Below are positions 18,001 through 29,726 of a stretch of 64,000 bases of DNA, one piece after another. This stretch comes from Laccaria trichodermophora. Lineage: Eukaryota; Basidiomycota; Agaricomycetes; Agaricales; Hydnangiaceae. Each line of letters begins with the position of its first letter. Position 1 is the first letter of the stretch. The position numbers were made by a program, and so were the translations under genes. The notes beneath the pieces are model-generated. The model saw nothing but the letters and a program-made list of their open reading frames with translations, did no database searches and was not told the DNA's origin. The stretch lies in contig JACTVC010000004.1 of NCBI GenBank assembly GCA_018417955.1, forward strand, positions 62,001 to 126,000, given 5' to 3'.

Positions 18001-19189
18001 TTGCCAAAAGATTAAGACCGACCATCGTGCTAAGATGGGCGCGCTCAGGCCTGCGCACATACCATCTCGACCATTCTCCACGGTCTCCATGGACATGATA
18101 ACAGGATTGCCACTGTCAGGGGAGCAAAAATATACTGCTATACTAGTAATAGTGGATAAACTTACCAAGTTCGCTATCATAATGCCTACCCATTCGACTT
18201 TAACACAAGAAGGATTTGCTAAGCTGTTTGTCGAGAGAGTCGTCAATGTCTATGGCCTACCCAAAGTTATAATCTCAGATAGAGATAGATGATGGGCCAC
18301 CATCTTCTGGAGATCTGTGGTCTCCAACTACGGGAGCGTCATGGCTCTTTCATCTGCGCATCATCCGCAGACAGACGGACAAACCGAAATCCTTAATGCA
18401 ACCATTGAACAAATGCTTCGCGCTTACGTCTCCTCTGACAAGGAGAGTTGGTCGAATTGGCTTAGTGTTCTAGCCTATTCGTACAACAGCAGTGTGCATT
18501 CATCTACCAAATACACTCCTAATTTCCTGCTCATGGGTTACAACCCAAGAACTTCAGCAAGCGCAATAATACCGGAAATTGACCCTGCTCGCTGTCCCTT
18601 CCTTCCCAGTCAATCTGCAGAGGACTTTGTGGAGGCATTGGAAATTCATCGCAACTTTGCCAAGGATGCTATTGCTCTAGCTCAAGACCGACAAGCGAAA
18701 GCCTACAATAAGAAAAGGTGACCGGTTCAAGAACTAAAGGTTGGAGATTACGCTTTAGTCAACCTGCATTCTCTAGAGCTGGTAGACGTCGAAGGGACGG
18801 GCAAGAAGCTGGTACAGCGAATGATCGGGCCTTTCGAAGTTGTCGAAAGAATCAACCCTATGGTTTATCGGTTACGCTTACCGGATACTTATTCGATGCA
18901 CCCTGTGTTCAACTTACAACATTTGAAGAAGTACGAATTCTCACCAGACCGATTTGGCGAACGTACGGAATTACCTTCGACTTGTGATCTACGAGCATCC
19001 GAGGAGTACAAAGTGGAATCTATTCTAGGACATCGTCTCGTAGGCAAGAAGAAAGCGAATCGCCGGATGTTCCTAGTTAGATGGAAGGGCTATGGGCCCG
19101 CCGATGACTCTTGGGTCTCGGAATATGACTTACGAAACTCAGCTCAACTCAAGAGGAGCTATCTGGATTCCAAGGGCCTGACCGTATGA
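15066..19189 (+). pseudogene. Outer chromovirus RT-RNase H-integrase-chromodomain, second part (broken)
   Basis: Resumes in the RT gene (KTWFEAGVIE, FCIPxPx-type blocks, FKRMPFGLRNGPS). It is split at 15449-16240 by a fold-back element, then continues with YIDD (about 16294), RNase H (YTDASD, about 16735), the integrase HHCC region (about 17878-18010) and the DDE core (Glu near 18390). It ends in a chromodomain (YKVESILG...RWKGYG..DDSW) and a stop at 19187-19189. TGA codons at 18290 and 18719 interrupt the frame; the first aligns exactly with an Arg in the inner element between the second catalytic Asp and the Glu. About 4 bp appear to be missing next to the fold-back insertion (near 15436), giving the only frameshift I see. 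Protein identity to the inner element is clear but far from complete, so these are different families. Confidence 0.88.
15449..16240. mobile_element. Fold-back, hAT-like non-autonomous element (MITE)
   Basis: A 792-bp AT-rich insertion in the outer RT gene, flanked by AGAATCA at 15442-15448 and 16241-16247 (7 bp, perhaps 8 with one mismatch; hAT elements give 8). The ends are imperfect inverted repeats of about 80 bp: left ACTAGTAGCTGC and right, read inward, ACTGGTAGCTGC. Both then carry TTATGGCAGCTGCC and AACTTGATCAGCTACCGTGA at the same spacing. The left half is packed with TTCATT/TTTCATTGATTCACAG motifs and the right half with their complements (GAATGAAAC, GGAATGAATGAAACAG), so the whole element can fold on itself. 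There is no coding capacity. Assignment to hAT rests on duplication length and subterminal repeats, and is tentative. Confidence 0.75.
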
Positions 19190-19401
19190 ATTCCTCAAAG
19201 CTGCTCTTACCTCAAATATTCGGGACCCTGACTTTCTGGGGACCATTAGTAATACTGTACAGAACTATTTAAGACTCCGAAAACTTCGACCATTCCACAT
19301 CACTATATTAATTTGAATTCTCTTTCTCTTTAAATTTTAATCGAACTTCAGACGTGGTGTCCCGCTGCTTTCGAGCGCGATTACCCACAAATTTGCTATT
19401 C

Positions 19402-22400
19402 ATGGTTGGGCGACTTGGTCACGTCAAGGGAGCGGACAGCAATGATACTAGACGCTACTCTCCCCGACGGAATCCTAGTTTTGCTGGATATGACCAAATT
19501 CCCCATATCCCTCCTCCACCGATGTACGATCTGCCTGCTTCGGTTCACCGCAGATACGTCGCCAAACAAGGTCGTATGTGGGAGATAACGTCACCCAACT
19601 CCTTGCAAAACGCCTTCTGCCCAGGTATCTGCCCTGCCAACTTAAATCTTAGAGTTCGTTTCTTTGAGGAACAGCAACGACGTTACAATGGCCATATGGG
19701 GCCGTTTGACCCCACGAGGAATGCTCAGCTTTGGCTCCCAGGCAAAGAGTGGAGAGCCTTAATAATGGGACCCGCTGCGGGAAATCCGCGCGAACACCCC
19801 GAGTATGAAGTGGCTACTAACTGTTGGAAGAGTGATGCCGCCCCTGCTTTCGATACGGGGCGAATTCACGACAGTTACATCGATAAGCTGATCCTGCTGA
19901 ATCAAGAAGTTGACCGAAGAATGGAAGCTTTGCACAAGGAATACGTCGAGCACCACTTCCTCGAACCTTCCCATAGAGCGTTATGGAGTACCGCCATCCG
20001 ACCGGCCATTCCCACTTCGGAAGACCTCGATTCGTTAAGGCAAATCAGGCGATTCCCACTCGCTGTCGACTGGATCGCGGAGGCTCAACGAGGATTAAAG
20101 GATAAGCGTGCCTTCGTAGACTACGTCTCCTGACTACAAGCTACCCCCTTCTGGATGCCGGACGCCAACGCTGAAGTCGTGATGGCCGATGACCGTTACT
20201 TAGGCGTGTGGTTGAATGGAACTGAAGAGCGTCAAGCACGATGGTATCTAAAGGAAGGCATCCCGTGTTTCGTAGTAAGGGAACTCTCGTCTCTTGAGCG
20301 CGTCCTACTTGCTGCTCGAGAGACTCTGGTAGACTTTGCTGCGGGTACTAGCGCGTCATCCATCCACTGGAGTATAAACGACTACGATTCAATGGCTATG
20401 TCTAGAGGAGATTTATCCCTATCAGATACCACTACGGTCCACGACCCAGGATGGGTATGGCCGCAAGCTGTAATCAACAGGCGAGAGGAATCTAAGTCTC
20501 CTGTCGCAAAGTCTACTGAGCAGCCAGGGGTTGACTATGGACCCTCTCCCTTGGAAACCGTCACTATTGCAAGCGATCGAGTGCCCTGGATCAAGCCTCC
20601 CCCTGTCAAAAAGGCTGCTGCGAGCCGAGCTAACGCCCCTGCTCATGAACGCAAAAGATGGATTAAATTCGTGGAAAACTACGATCCTGAAGGTTCCTTC
20701 AAGGAAGTTGGCGTGAAGAATACGCCTACCCACCGTACGCATTCCATGTATGATCGAGAAAAATGTTGGCACCTGTTCTTCCTTCGACCACCTAAAGTTC
20801 CAGAAGGTTGCGTGTCTGATCCAAGCATATTTGGGCAGCCCTGTCCGAAAGGTGTTTACAAGGGCATCAACAAGAAACGATTCGTGCAACCTTACTGGAT
20901 TTACCAGACCATGGAGCCCCAGCCAACGGACGTCAGCAGAAAAGCGCCTGTCCCAAAACCAGAGGAATTGCCGCCCTTGAAGAGACCAGCTCGTCCCGCT
21001 CCCGCACCTGATGACGACAGTGACAGCGACAATGACTACTACCCGGACTTGGGTGATCAAGCCCCTCCAGTGTCGAATGTTCTGATCGACATGGACCCAA
21101 CGTTTATGAGCGCAACTATCATGCCCGCTGCTCAAATGACAGGGATTGAACCTGCTGAGCAAGCCATCGAGATACCGCCCGCTGCCTTAGGCGCGACCCC
21201 AGGATTGGAAGAAGCTGCTGCTGAATCTGCCGTCATTGCTCCTGACCTTTCTCTTCATAAGTCAAATCGGATGCAAGAAGACGATGAGATTTCGTGGGGA
21301 GATGACGAACCTAATCACAACGCTATGGGTCCTCAGATCCCTCCCCTCTCCTTTATGGTCGATTCAGAAATCAGTGCAGAAACCGTCGCCCCCGCGGATC
21401 CCTTAGAATTCGCCTCTTCATTCTTAATGCTTTACGGAATACCCACAACAGAGGAATTTCCTGCTATTCAGGACATGATAAGGTCTATCGCGTCGCGCCT
21501 TCACTTGACTGTCAGACAGATATTCCGGGTGGGCGTTGACCGAAATCAAAGTTTCTGGTTCGAGATGGAATCTGTGGAGCAAGCATGACAAATGAGAACT
21601 CATATGCACCATAGGCAAGAAAATGGAAGGGAATTGCTAGTTGCTTACGCTGACTACGAAGACTACATTGGAGCTCTCGCTCACTTCTCACATAGATGGC
21701 CGGAATCCCTCCCCAATAGCGGAAGTCTAGGACCACCTCCTCTCCAAACGGTGACTCCTGCAGCGAGCTCTCTTTATCAAGGACAGAGCAGTGGGGAACG
21801 TCGTCAAATTCGCGACCCACGTCATCGATCCCCTTCGACAGAACACTACAGAAGCAAAAGGAGGCTTTCACCCCTTCCTCAACGACGATCCCCTTCCCGT
21901 TCTACCTACCAAAGAAGATACCAATGATCCCCCTCGCCTCGCCGTCGTGCTTGTTCCCCATACCGTCGTTCCAGGTCACCAGAGCCCCGATCTTATCGTC
22001 CTTCTGAGGAACCTACTAGGCAATCCACAAGGGAGCAGGGGAATGCTAGACTTTTAGCAACCCAAGACGTCGACGCTGATGCCACAATTCACGTTCCCCC
22101 TCTGCTGGTACTCCCGAGTGTTCCAGCTTTCGCCGGACTACCATACAACGCCCCGCTGCCTTACGGCGCGAATGTTGCTTTCATGTGGTCCCCCTCCGGA
22201 AACACCTTTAGCCCCGTTCTTCTGCAAGGAAACACGACCGTGCTGCCTTATCCTATGGCACCTACAGGACCAACTCCCAGTGCCCTATTACCTTGGCCAG
22301 TAGCAGCTGCATTGCCCACCTCGAATATGCCACCGCTCTCAATGGATACCTCAAGAGGCCCGTCTACTATGTCACTAGCTTCCAGATTATCAGCTACGGT

Positions 22401-22818
22401 CGAAATACAACCTGATTCCCCACCTCCCGCCCCCGTGCGACCTACCCTCATATCTCGAATGACGGACCAGTTGTTGGCAAGGCTGACTGATCCAACTGCC
22501 CCAGCTGCACTTGCTGAGAGATTGGCTACTCCGGATAGGCTAACTCTTGCCGACCATCTCGAAATCACAGACCCCATGGTGGTTGATCACCCTCCCTTCC
22601 TGGGCTTAGTCGCTCCAGCTGACTTCGACCCTGAGCCGTTGTATTCAGCAGCAGCCCTAGAAAGTTCAGCTTGTCATCAAACTCCTATGGATGAAGATCC
22701 TGTCGATCTGGGGGATGAAGGGGAGGCAGATTACAAGCGAACGAAGAGGGGGCGACATAGCGGTCAAAAGATTCAAGGATACCGGAAGCGTGATGAGGAA
22801 CGTGAAGAGCGGAAATGA
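19402..22818 (+). pseudogene. Extra ORF of the outer chromovirus, downstream of pol (interrupted by TGA codons)
   Basis: One frame of about 1139 codons from ATG 19402 (MVGRLGHVKG) to 22818, interrupted only by TGA at 20131, 21586 and 21925. All three are compatible with CGA Arg codons changed to TGA. The middle is Pro- and acid-rich. The segment around 21800-22030 is Arg/Ser-rich with many RS and SP dipeptides (SPSPRRR-like), followed by a Pro/Ala/Thr-rich tail and a basic end. It sits between the chromodomain and the polypurine tract, as does the extra ORF of the inner element. A TATA-like stretch (ctatattaat, about 19301) and a CT-rich run precede it. I know no function for it. Confidence 0.7.
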
Positions 22819-22883
22819 AGGTGACGACGTCGGTAGGGGGACTTTCTCATCATGGACGATGCTCCAATTTCACGGGGGGGCTT

Positions 22884-23290
22884 TGTGATAACGTAGTAGA
22901 GACCTTACTTACCTTGCGTGACATGGGACCATCGTATTTACATCTATTTTGGTATCTTGTTATAGTACGCTACAATAGCCAAATAAAGCACTTGCAACTT
23001 TCACATTAACTTACATGTGGAGCGAGTCACCCCGAATGTATATGGCTAGGCAGCCTTGTGCCTCCCCTCCGGGATACCAGAGCCCTGCGCTGGGTGACAG
23101 CGTCCCTCATCCTGGGTTACTGGATCACGGAGGCGCGGCCACGATACCTGTGACTGCTCCACGTGCACTCTCATATGTCCCACGCCTCTTCTCCGCCTCT
23201 CTCTCTCGTCTACGCCTTCGTTGAGAAGTCCGGAACGTCGACTCGGTTCCACACCTTTGAGCTGCTCAACTAGGTCAATTAGAAGCATGG
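22884..23290 (+). repeat. Probable 3' LTR of the outer chromovirus (right end uncertain)
   Basis: Begins TGTGATAACG directly after GGGGGGGCTT, the same junction as in the inner element (GGGGGGCTT then TGTGAGGGG). The sequence is relatively GC-rich with a CT-rich block until about 23290, then turns AT-rich. The end cannot be fixed because the 5' LTR is not in the window. Confidence 0.5.
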
Positions 23291-23926
23291 TGAAGCATGC
23301 AATGGGACACAGAACTATTATTTGAACATCATGTGTCTAATGTCACATTTCCAGCCATAATGATACAGATTGCCACACAGATCACCATACATGATTGCTG
23401 TACTTTCCAATGCTGACATGCCCTCAGCTACCAAGGTTATTTCACAAAGAAATGGTTTAAATATGCAAATTGAATGTGTTGAATGTTCTTATTGTTCTTC
23501 ATTTTGTAATTTTGACAATTGATGTTTTCGGGATGCACACCAGCTTCATTGTTTTAGAAGTGGCCACAATTATGGAGGTACATATGTCCAGATTTTCCCT
23601 GATCATTCTTTGGGCCCTGTCTCAAGTGAGAGTAGAGAAAAATCATGCAACATTGAGAAAACCATGAACAAACATAGCAGCTAGTAAAGCAAGGTTGACC
23701 CACGAAACTAGATAAACCCATATTTAATCCAAATCATGCTTACCCGTGGGTATGGATAAGGAATGGTCACATCCGTGTCCCTAGCTTGGAGGTTATGAGA
23801 GACTCTATATATTAATTGGGATAGGATTCTAGTAGCCCTCGCGAAAGCAAAACTTTGAACAGAAAACAAAAGCAGCACAAGTTGAATGTTTGAATAACAG
23901 CCCACCAGTCTGAATCTACACATCTC
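23291..23926. other. AT-rich intergenic stretch
   Basis: About 640 bp between the retrotransposon and the 3' end of MSH2. I see no coding region, RNA gene or repeat in it. It probably includes the MSH2 3' UTR. Confidence 0.5.
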
Positions 23927-26900
23927 TTACAATGCAGTGATTACCGAGCGCAACCACTCATTACTCTGGATGCGTGGCTGAAATTCTGCAACGTATTTCT
24001 TGAGCTCCTCCAACTGAGCTTCTGGCGATAGGTCATCCGCCATAACAGTATCGTCTCCATCCTGGTCCAATGTTCGTGTCGATGAGGACCACGCTGCCAA
24101 AAGGTCTTCCATGATTTGGACTCCCTCTTCCGTGACCTTCTGTGAGATATCATTGGCCATCTCCTTGTTTTCTGCAAAACACTCCTTAACATATGTTGCT
24201 AACAGAACTGAGAGGGATGGATCTTACCACCGCTGAAATCTTCCAGCTCGTCGGCTTTCCTTTTTGCCAGCTATATGACAAAGGCAGATGAGAACAATAT
24301 TCATCCTTGACATGGAGGTTAGCGTACCTTGACAACGCTTTCTGGGAAATTAGCCAATTCCGCAACGTGGATACCAAAACTCTGATCAGAAATGCCTGCA
24401 GATCTTACATATATTGCAAGACGATACATCAACAACGGAAACATACCAGGTTCGACCTTGTACAGCAGTGTAATGGCTCGGTCCCGATAACTCTTTCCAG
24501 ACATAGAGGCTTCGATATGCGCAACGACGTGCAAGTTCTTGACATGTGGGATTTGTTGATCTAACGCAGTCAGCTCATGAAAGTGAGTTGCGAAGAGACA
24601 GAAGGCGTGTATTTGTGACGCGATATGTCTGCAAATATAATCATCAGCATATCGGTGTTTGAGTTGGTCATAATAAGTACTCTGAAATTGCCCATGCGAG
24701 TCCGAAACCATCATATGTTGACGTTCCTGCAAAAGTTAAGCTAGCATCGCAACAAGAGATACGGGGAACAAACCTCGCCCAAGCTCATCAATGATAATGA
24801 GAGAGTCTTTCGTCGCCGACTATTTCAAATGTTTAACCAATATGCGGTCACCAAACACAAAACACTCACTTGAAGAATCGTAGCGGTCTCCAGCATTTCC
24901 GCCATGAAAGTTGAAACGCCCTTGAGCTGACTGTCACCAGCGCCAACCCTGCAAAGAATAGAGTCGAAGATGGGTACTTCTGCTTCTTCGCAGGGAACGA
25001 AACATCCCACTTGCGCCATCAGGGAAACCACGCCGACCTAGACAGAGGTAAGGCGTGCCAGCAGCGGAATAAACAGGTTACTCACCTGGCGAATATACGT
25101 CGACTTTCCCCCCATGTTCGGTCCCGCTTAGACGGAACTCAGAATGTCTACGCAGATATACGCCTAAAGTTCTTACTTATGATTTGGAACTCGCTAGAAT
25201 CTAGTGCAATTTGGTCAGGGTCCAAAACCGTAGAAAAAAAAGACAACATACCCTTTATCATCTCGACGTCGTTGGCAATGAAATCAATCTCGTCTTGAAC
25301 TTCTAAACAAGGATGCCTTGCTTGCTTCAGAATGAGATTGCCAGAGCCTTAAGAGTAATTAGACTTTGACTAATTAACAAAAGGTCATCAACGCAACCTT
25401 TTTCGACCACTCTGGGTTTGACGTAAGGCGTTGGGGCATTCACTGAGACGTGAGCGAGGCTATAACAATAATCATCAGTGAACAAGGCGGTCGTCTCTAA
25501 TAGTTTATTTTGCCTGATGATGACATCCAGGTTGGCAATGATCGCATCGACAGTTTCAAGAACAGGAGTGTAAGTTGCTGGATTTTTGTTGGGGTCAAAC
25601 AACGAGACTGAGAGTTTGAGACGTCAGGTACCAGCAATGTTTATAACCTCTTTAACGAGACCACTCTGGGTGCGGCTGTACGTTTGCGATAACTCCGCGA
25701 AGTCCTCCGCAAGTTGTTTGAGGGCTTTGGTCCTGAAGAAAACGCCACCTTTGTTCGTGTTGAGTTCCGTATATTTATCTGTGAGGTTTTTCGCATCCTG
25801 TGTAATTTAGTTCGACTTGATGGCGTTAAAATAAGCAAAGTATTCACAGCTTTTGTAACACGGAGACAATAGCCATTGACCGGGTGGTTTTGGAGTTGAA
25901 GTTTTTTGTCAAGGTCCAAGCCTAGATCTTTGCCAGCTTTGCGATGCTCGTTATCTAGTCCATCGCGCACCTAGATAACGAAAAAGACCCCATTTAGCAG
26001 AAAATAAGGTAGAAACGCCGATAATTTACATCTTTCAACTTCTCCGCAAGTTCCTGAAGCGTTGGATGGAAATCTGATTTTATCACGTAGTTGTGATTGT
26101 CAAGCTCGTCCAAATCAAGGGTTTGTTCCACCATTTCCGCATACTTGGACAGATTTGCTTCGCACTCCTACCAGTTTGTCAATGGTGACTCATTCTCTAG
26201 CTGATCGAAGATGGTCGGGTACCTTCAGAGGTTTCAAAAAGGTTTCGTCGACCAAAACAGAGTATTCGTCGTTTTCGGATTGAATGCCCTCGAGTGTTTC
26301 AATCATACCAGGCAACTACATTGGAACTTTCAATAGGAGTGTACAGCGTGGATGTGCAAGTGCGAACCTTCAGAACCATCTGGTAAACTCTGACTACGTC
26401 CTCAAGGGAAGCGGCGGACTTTTGAAAACGTTTGCTAAGGCGTTGAATGTCGGGCATCATTTTCAAATAATCATCCTGTATAGGAAACAGGTGAGCCGTC
26501 TCACAAGAATCACATGCTCCGTTCGAACCTGCAACGTCCTACGGCTGTTAGTATCCTCTACAAAAGTCTCGACGAGATTTTGACGTTTATCTGATTTGTA
26601 ATGAATAAAAGCAATAAAGAAAACTCAAGGGGGATACGGACGGATCTCATGCAAGTTCACTAATGGCTGCTTCAACCAAACTCCAAGTAATCTTGCTCCC
26701 TGCGCCGTTTTGCACTTGTTCAAAAGGCCGAAGAGGGTAGTGTTTCGAGTAGTGGTTCCCTGGGCGAAGTTCAAACAAGAAGAAACGAGAGCATGAACAA
26801 ACTAACAACATTCCCTGGCGCCTCGGTCAAGCTCAAAGCTCTGGTTGCACTTGCATCGAGCTTCATGTATTGAGACAGATCGTGAGTAAAAATCTTGTAG

Positions 26901-28094
26901 GCATCATGATTTGAGGGATCAGAAAGAAGAGACAAATAGGTGACCAGAGCCGAGAGCGCAGACGGCGCAAAGGGCAGCAACAATTGAGCTTATACACAAA
27001 TGTCAGCAATTAGGAACAGCACAATGAGTCAAATAACATACGGATAGTCATGGAAACATCCGCAGAGGATGAGGCTAACGAATTTTTTAAAAGACGTGGC
27101 AGATCATCTGCAATATTTTTGGCAGTAAACTCGCCTGTGGACAATCACGTTGAAACAAGGCAGGCGGTGTTGATACAACGACATACTCGGTTTGCGCTCT
27201 GTGATGACCACCCCACACCGATCTAATACCGATTTCAATTTATTCAAATCTACGTCGCGGTCCGTAGTTCCCGAGGCAGTCCCTGTTGGAATGACAGCTT
27301 CCTTGGCTGAGAGTTGGATGACGAGGGACTGTTAAGGTTCTTGGTCAGACCCCAAACCCTTTTTCCAAGAAACTAAACCTCACTTCCAAGTTGGAAAAGA
27401 GATCATTATCCACGAAATCCGCAACACCTAACTGTCGGATGCTTGTGTCTGCAAAAGCGATGCCGATAGACTTCAGCTTCCCTTTCGCACCGGACGCGCC
27501 TGCTGGAGCACTGGCAAGCTTGACTGCCATAACTATCGGGGACGACAGTAGGTCCGAATTGACGAAGAGAAGATCCTCCACAGCTTGCAAATTTCCAGGA
27601 GAAGCCTATGACGCATGAGAGCTTTATGTGAGCGACCTCTCAAAAACGTCAACATTCATCCATTGCTCACCTCCTTATCTAGACGGAATTTGGTTTGCTT
27701 TTTGCCCTGGCCTGGTTCTGGTACCCATATCTCGACTCGAAGTTGCTTTGTTGTCAGTGCTTCCCTGAGCAAAGTCTGGGCTACAGAAACCTTGAGGGCG
27801 ACACTAGGCAATTTTCCGCCGCTACCGAGATATTTAATGACTGAATTTGTGTGATATACATGTTGCGCGACAAAAGTGGCATCAGGCCCATAGGCTGAGT
27901 AGAATTCATCGCTTCCTGTTCGGTGGAAAAGTCGAAGAGTTCCTGTTTCTGGTGATTTCTTCGGTAGCTTGTTGAAGAAGGGGATAAAAGCTATGTCGGT
28001 CGTTTGATCTATTCCGCGTTTAGGGCCAGGCAGTTCACAGATGACAATGAGTGCATTTACCGTCGCGGTCCGCGTCCTTCTCTTTACCGTACAT
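23927..28094 (-). CDS. MSH2: DNA mismatch repair protein MSH2 (MutS homologue), multi-exon
   Basis: Partner of MSH6 or MSH3 in recognising mismatches and small loops in nuclear DNA. ATG at 28094. Exon 1 is 28061-28094, exon 2 is 28008-27671, exon 3 is 27605-27384, followed by many short exons. The N-terminus carries the MutS domain I block ([20 protein letters not shown]). Later come [16 protein letters not shown] and the lever/clamp region ([15 protein letters not shown]). The ATPase has Walker [14 protein letters not shown] (around 25095-25130), [29 protein letters not shown], Walker B IIIDELGR and the [20 protein letters not shown] signature, which is typical of MSH2 within the MutS family. 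C-terminal block [19 protein letters not shown]; stop at 23927-23929. I see no break. A cluster of inverted-repeat elements begins about 150 bp upstream of the ATG. Confidence 0.93.
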
Positions 28095-28239
28095 TGGGGA
28101 TGTGCAACGCGAACACCGTGACAACACGCGTTTAGGCGCGTCCATGCGTGACAGCAACTGTCACTGACTCACCAAGTCCGATAGGCTCGTGACCAACCGT
28201 TTCTTTCAAACTCCGCAGGCTACGTTCAGAAACGGCTGG

Positions 28240-28741
28240 CACAGGGGAGAAACGGTGATTTGTCCAATGAGTAAATCCTGGGCATATGTTGATCGGAGGC
28301 ATTATTGCTCGATAATTTACTTCACGTTTGTTAGGTGGGTAAATTCAAAATATGCCCAACATTGAACATCAACTGCAATTAGGATGTGCACAAGGGACTG
28401 CATGAGAACTGTTGGTAAAATGTGCATCAAGTTTTCCCCAGCATGGTCATTCAATATTTGATTTTGATGTGCCCAGATATTATTAAATGTAATCAGAATA
28501 TGCCCAATATTTCAAGACACATTTTAAGTAAATTCATCAGCTTCATTTAGATTTTTACCAATGGGCATATTTTACATGGGACTACCATCCATAGTGTCTT
28601 TTTATCTCAGCTTTATTTTTGAATATATTTTCAATTTATCCTTTGAACAAATGTAAAGAAAATCATTGAGCAATAATGCCTCTGATCAACTTATGCCCAG
28701 TAATTTACTCATTGGACAAATCACTGTTTCTCCCCCGTGTG
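28240..28741. mobile_element. MITE with about 85-bp terminal inverted repeats upstream of MSH2
   Basis: The left arm (28240-28325) and the right arm (28655-28741, reverse complement) share CAATGAGTAAAT, GGCATTATTGCTC and GGGGAGAAAC..TGATTTGTCC with few mismatches. The interior is AT-rich with repeated TATGCCCA motifs and no coding capacity. GGCTG flanks it at 28235-28239 and 28742-28746, a possible 5-bp target duplication. It appears to have inserted into the end of a second inverted-repeat element (28741-29505). The superfamily is unclear. Confidence 0.65.
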
Positions 28742-29505
28742 GGCTGAACGAATCCAGTTTTGTCGAGGTCACACTTTGTGACACAGGACTTGGTGAAATT
28801 TCATCAATCTGCTCTGTGTCGACCGTCATCTGCCCCATGCCTCCCGTTCCTCGTCGTCCATCCAGCCTACATTGCCTTGTTCAAGAGCTTGTATGTTGGA
28901 CCTAAACAGCCTAAACCATTGAAGCCGCGGGCAGCAAGAGGTGCAACGCGTGCATTACAGCCTGGACATGGCGATGCGAGTGGGGTGAACGAGGATCAAC
29001 CAAAACGACGATGCACCCCAAACATTCCCCCCACACCTTGTCAAACCATGGCCCGGACCCTCAAGTTCTCGTTGTACTCTATTATCCAATAATCCATATG
29101 TGGCGCTCGCAACTCCTCAGCCCAATGATCATCAACTACCTCAAATGCAGCATGCACCACCTGTTCATATCCCTATTCCTTATTATTATCCCACTTATAC
29201 CCCATCGTCTTTTTCTTCTCGTCAACTACAGAATCCATTATTCTACCCTCATCCGTTTCCTTGAAATCCTCCACTGCCACCTCCACCACCGCCTTCTTTG
29301 TATCCTTGTATCGTCTCAGTTTTTTTTTGTTTTTAAAATGTATGCCATTCACATTACTTTTGCAAGTACACTAGAAATCTGTGCCTCGAGATTTCTTTTT
29401 TGAAAGTGTGGCCACCTTATTTCGAAGTTTTGGCGCAAAACGCGAAATTTCACTAAGTGCCGTGTCACACGTTGGGACCTCGACAAATCTGGCTCCGTTC
29501 CGCCC
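28741..29505. mobile_element. Second inverted-repeat element (arms about 62 bp)
   Basis: The left arm 28741-28802 and the right arm 29444-29505 (reverse complement) match at roughly four of five bases, sharing TTTGTCGAGGTC, TGTGACAC and GTGAAATTTC. The interior contains Pro-rich translated patches (about 28800-29300) but no intact gene, which might be a captured or decayed coding fragment. A perfect 13-bp stem lies just outside the right arm (29511-29523 and 29591-29603, TTCGGTGGTGATC). Confidence 0.5.
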
Positions 29506-29703
29506 AGTCCTTCGGTGGTGATCTTGCCTTTCACTCTCCGCTTGATGTTTGAAGCCACAACAAAGCCACAACATGGGACAAACAAATTGTGATCACCACC
29601 GAACGAACTGGTAGCGAGTCTACAAGTCCGAAAGCTCCAACAGGTTCCAACATCCCCAAGATATTTATGCATTGATCAGCCCAGGCTCAACACTCAGCGC
29701 TTA

Positions 29704-29726
29704 ATACTCAGTACTCAGTACTCAGT
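29704..29726. repeat. Short tandem repeat of TACTCAG
   Basis: Three adjacent copies of the heptamer, preceded by related CTCAACACTCAGCGC. This is a simple local duplication. Confidence 0.7.

Larger units (their letters stand above)
1..23290 (+). mobile_element. Outer (older) chromovirus, Ty3/gypsy LTR retrotransposon, decayed and split
   Basis: A chromovirus-type element whose pieces read in order: gag (from the window edge), CCHC knuckle, retropepsin, first part of reverse transcriptase (to about 3200), then after a large insertion the rest of RT, RNase H, integrase, chromodomain (to 19189), an extra ORF (19402-22818), a G-rich polypurine tract (about 22872-22883) and the start of a 3' LTR at 22884 (TGTGATAACG). 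The 5' LTR is outside the window. The right end is uncertain because the LTR cannot be matched to its partner; about 23290 is a guess from the change to AT-rich DNA. A complete second retrotransposon sits at 3202-15060 and a fold-back element at 15449-16240. The coding frames hold eight in-frame TGA codons and one small frameshift, so the copy is dead. Confidence 0.85.

Noticed and set aside
20422..21162. 246-codon frame on the minus strand inside the outer extra ORF
   Set aside because: It is antisense to a longer frame with coherent composition and shows no domain.
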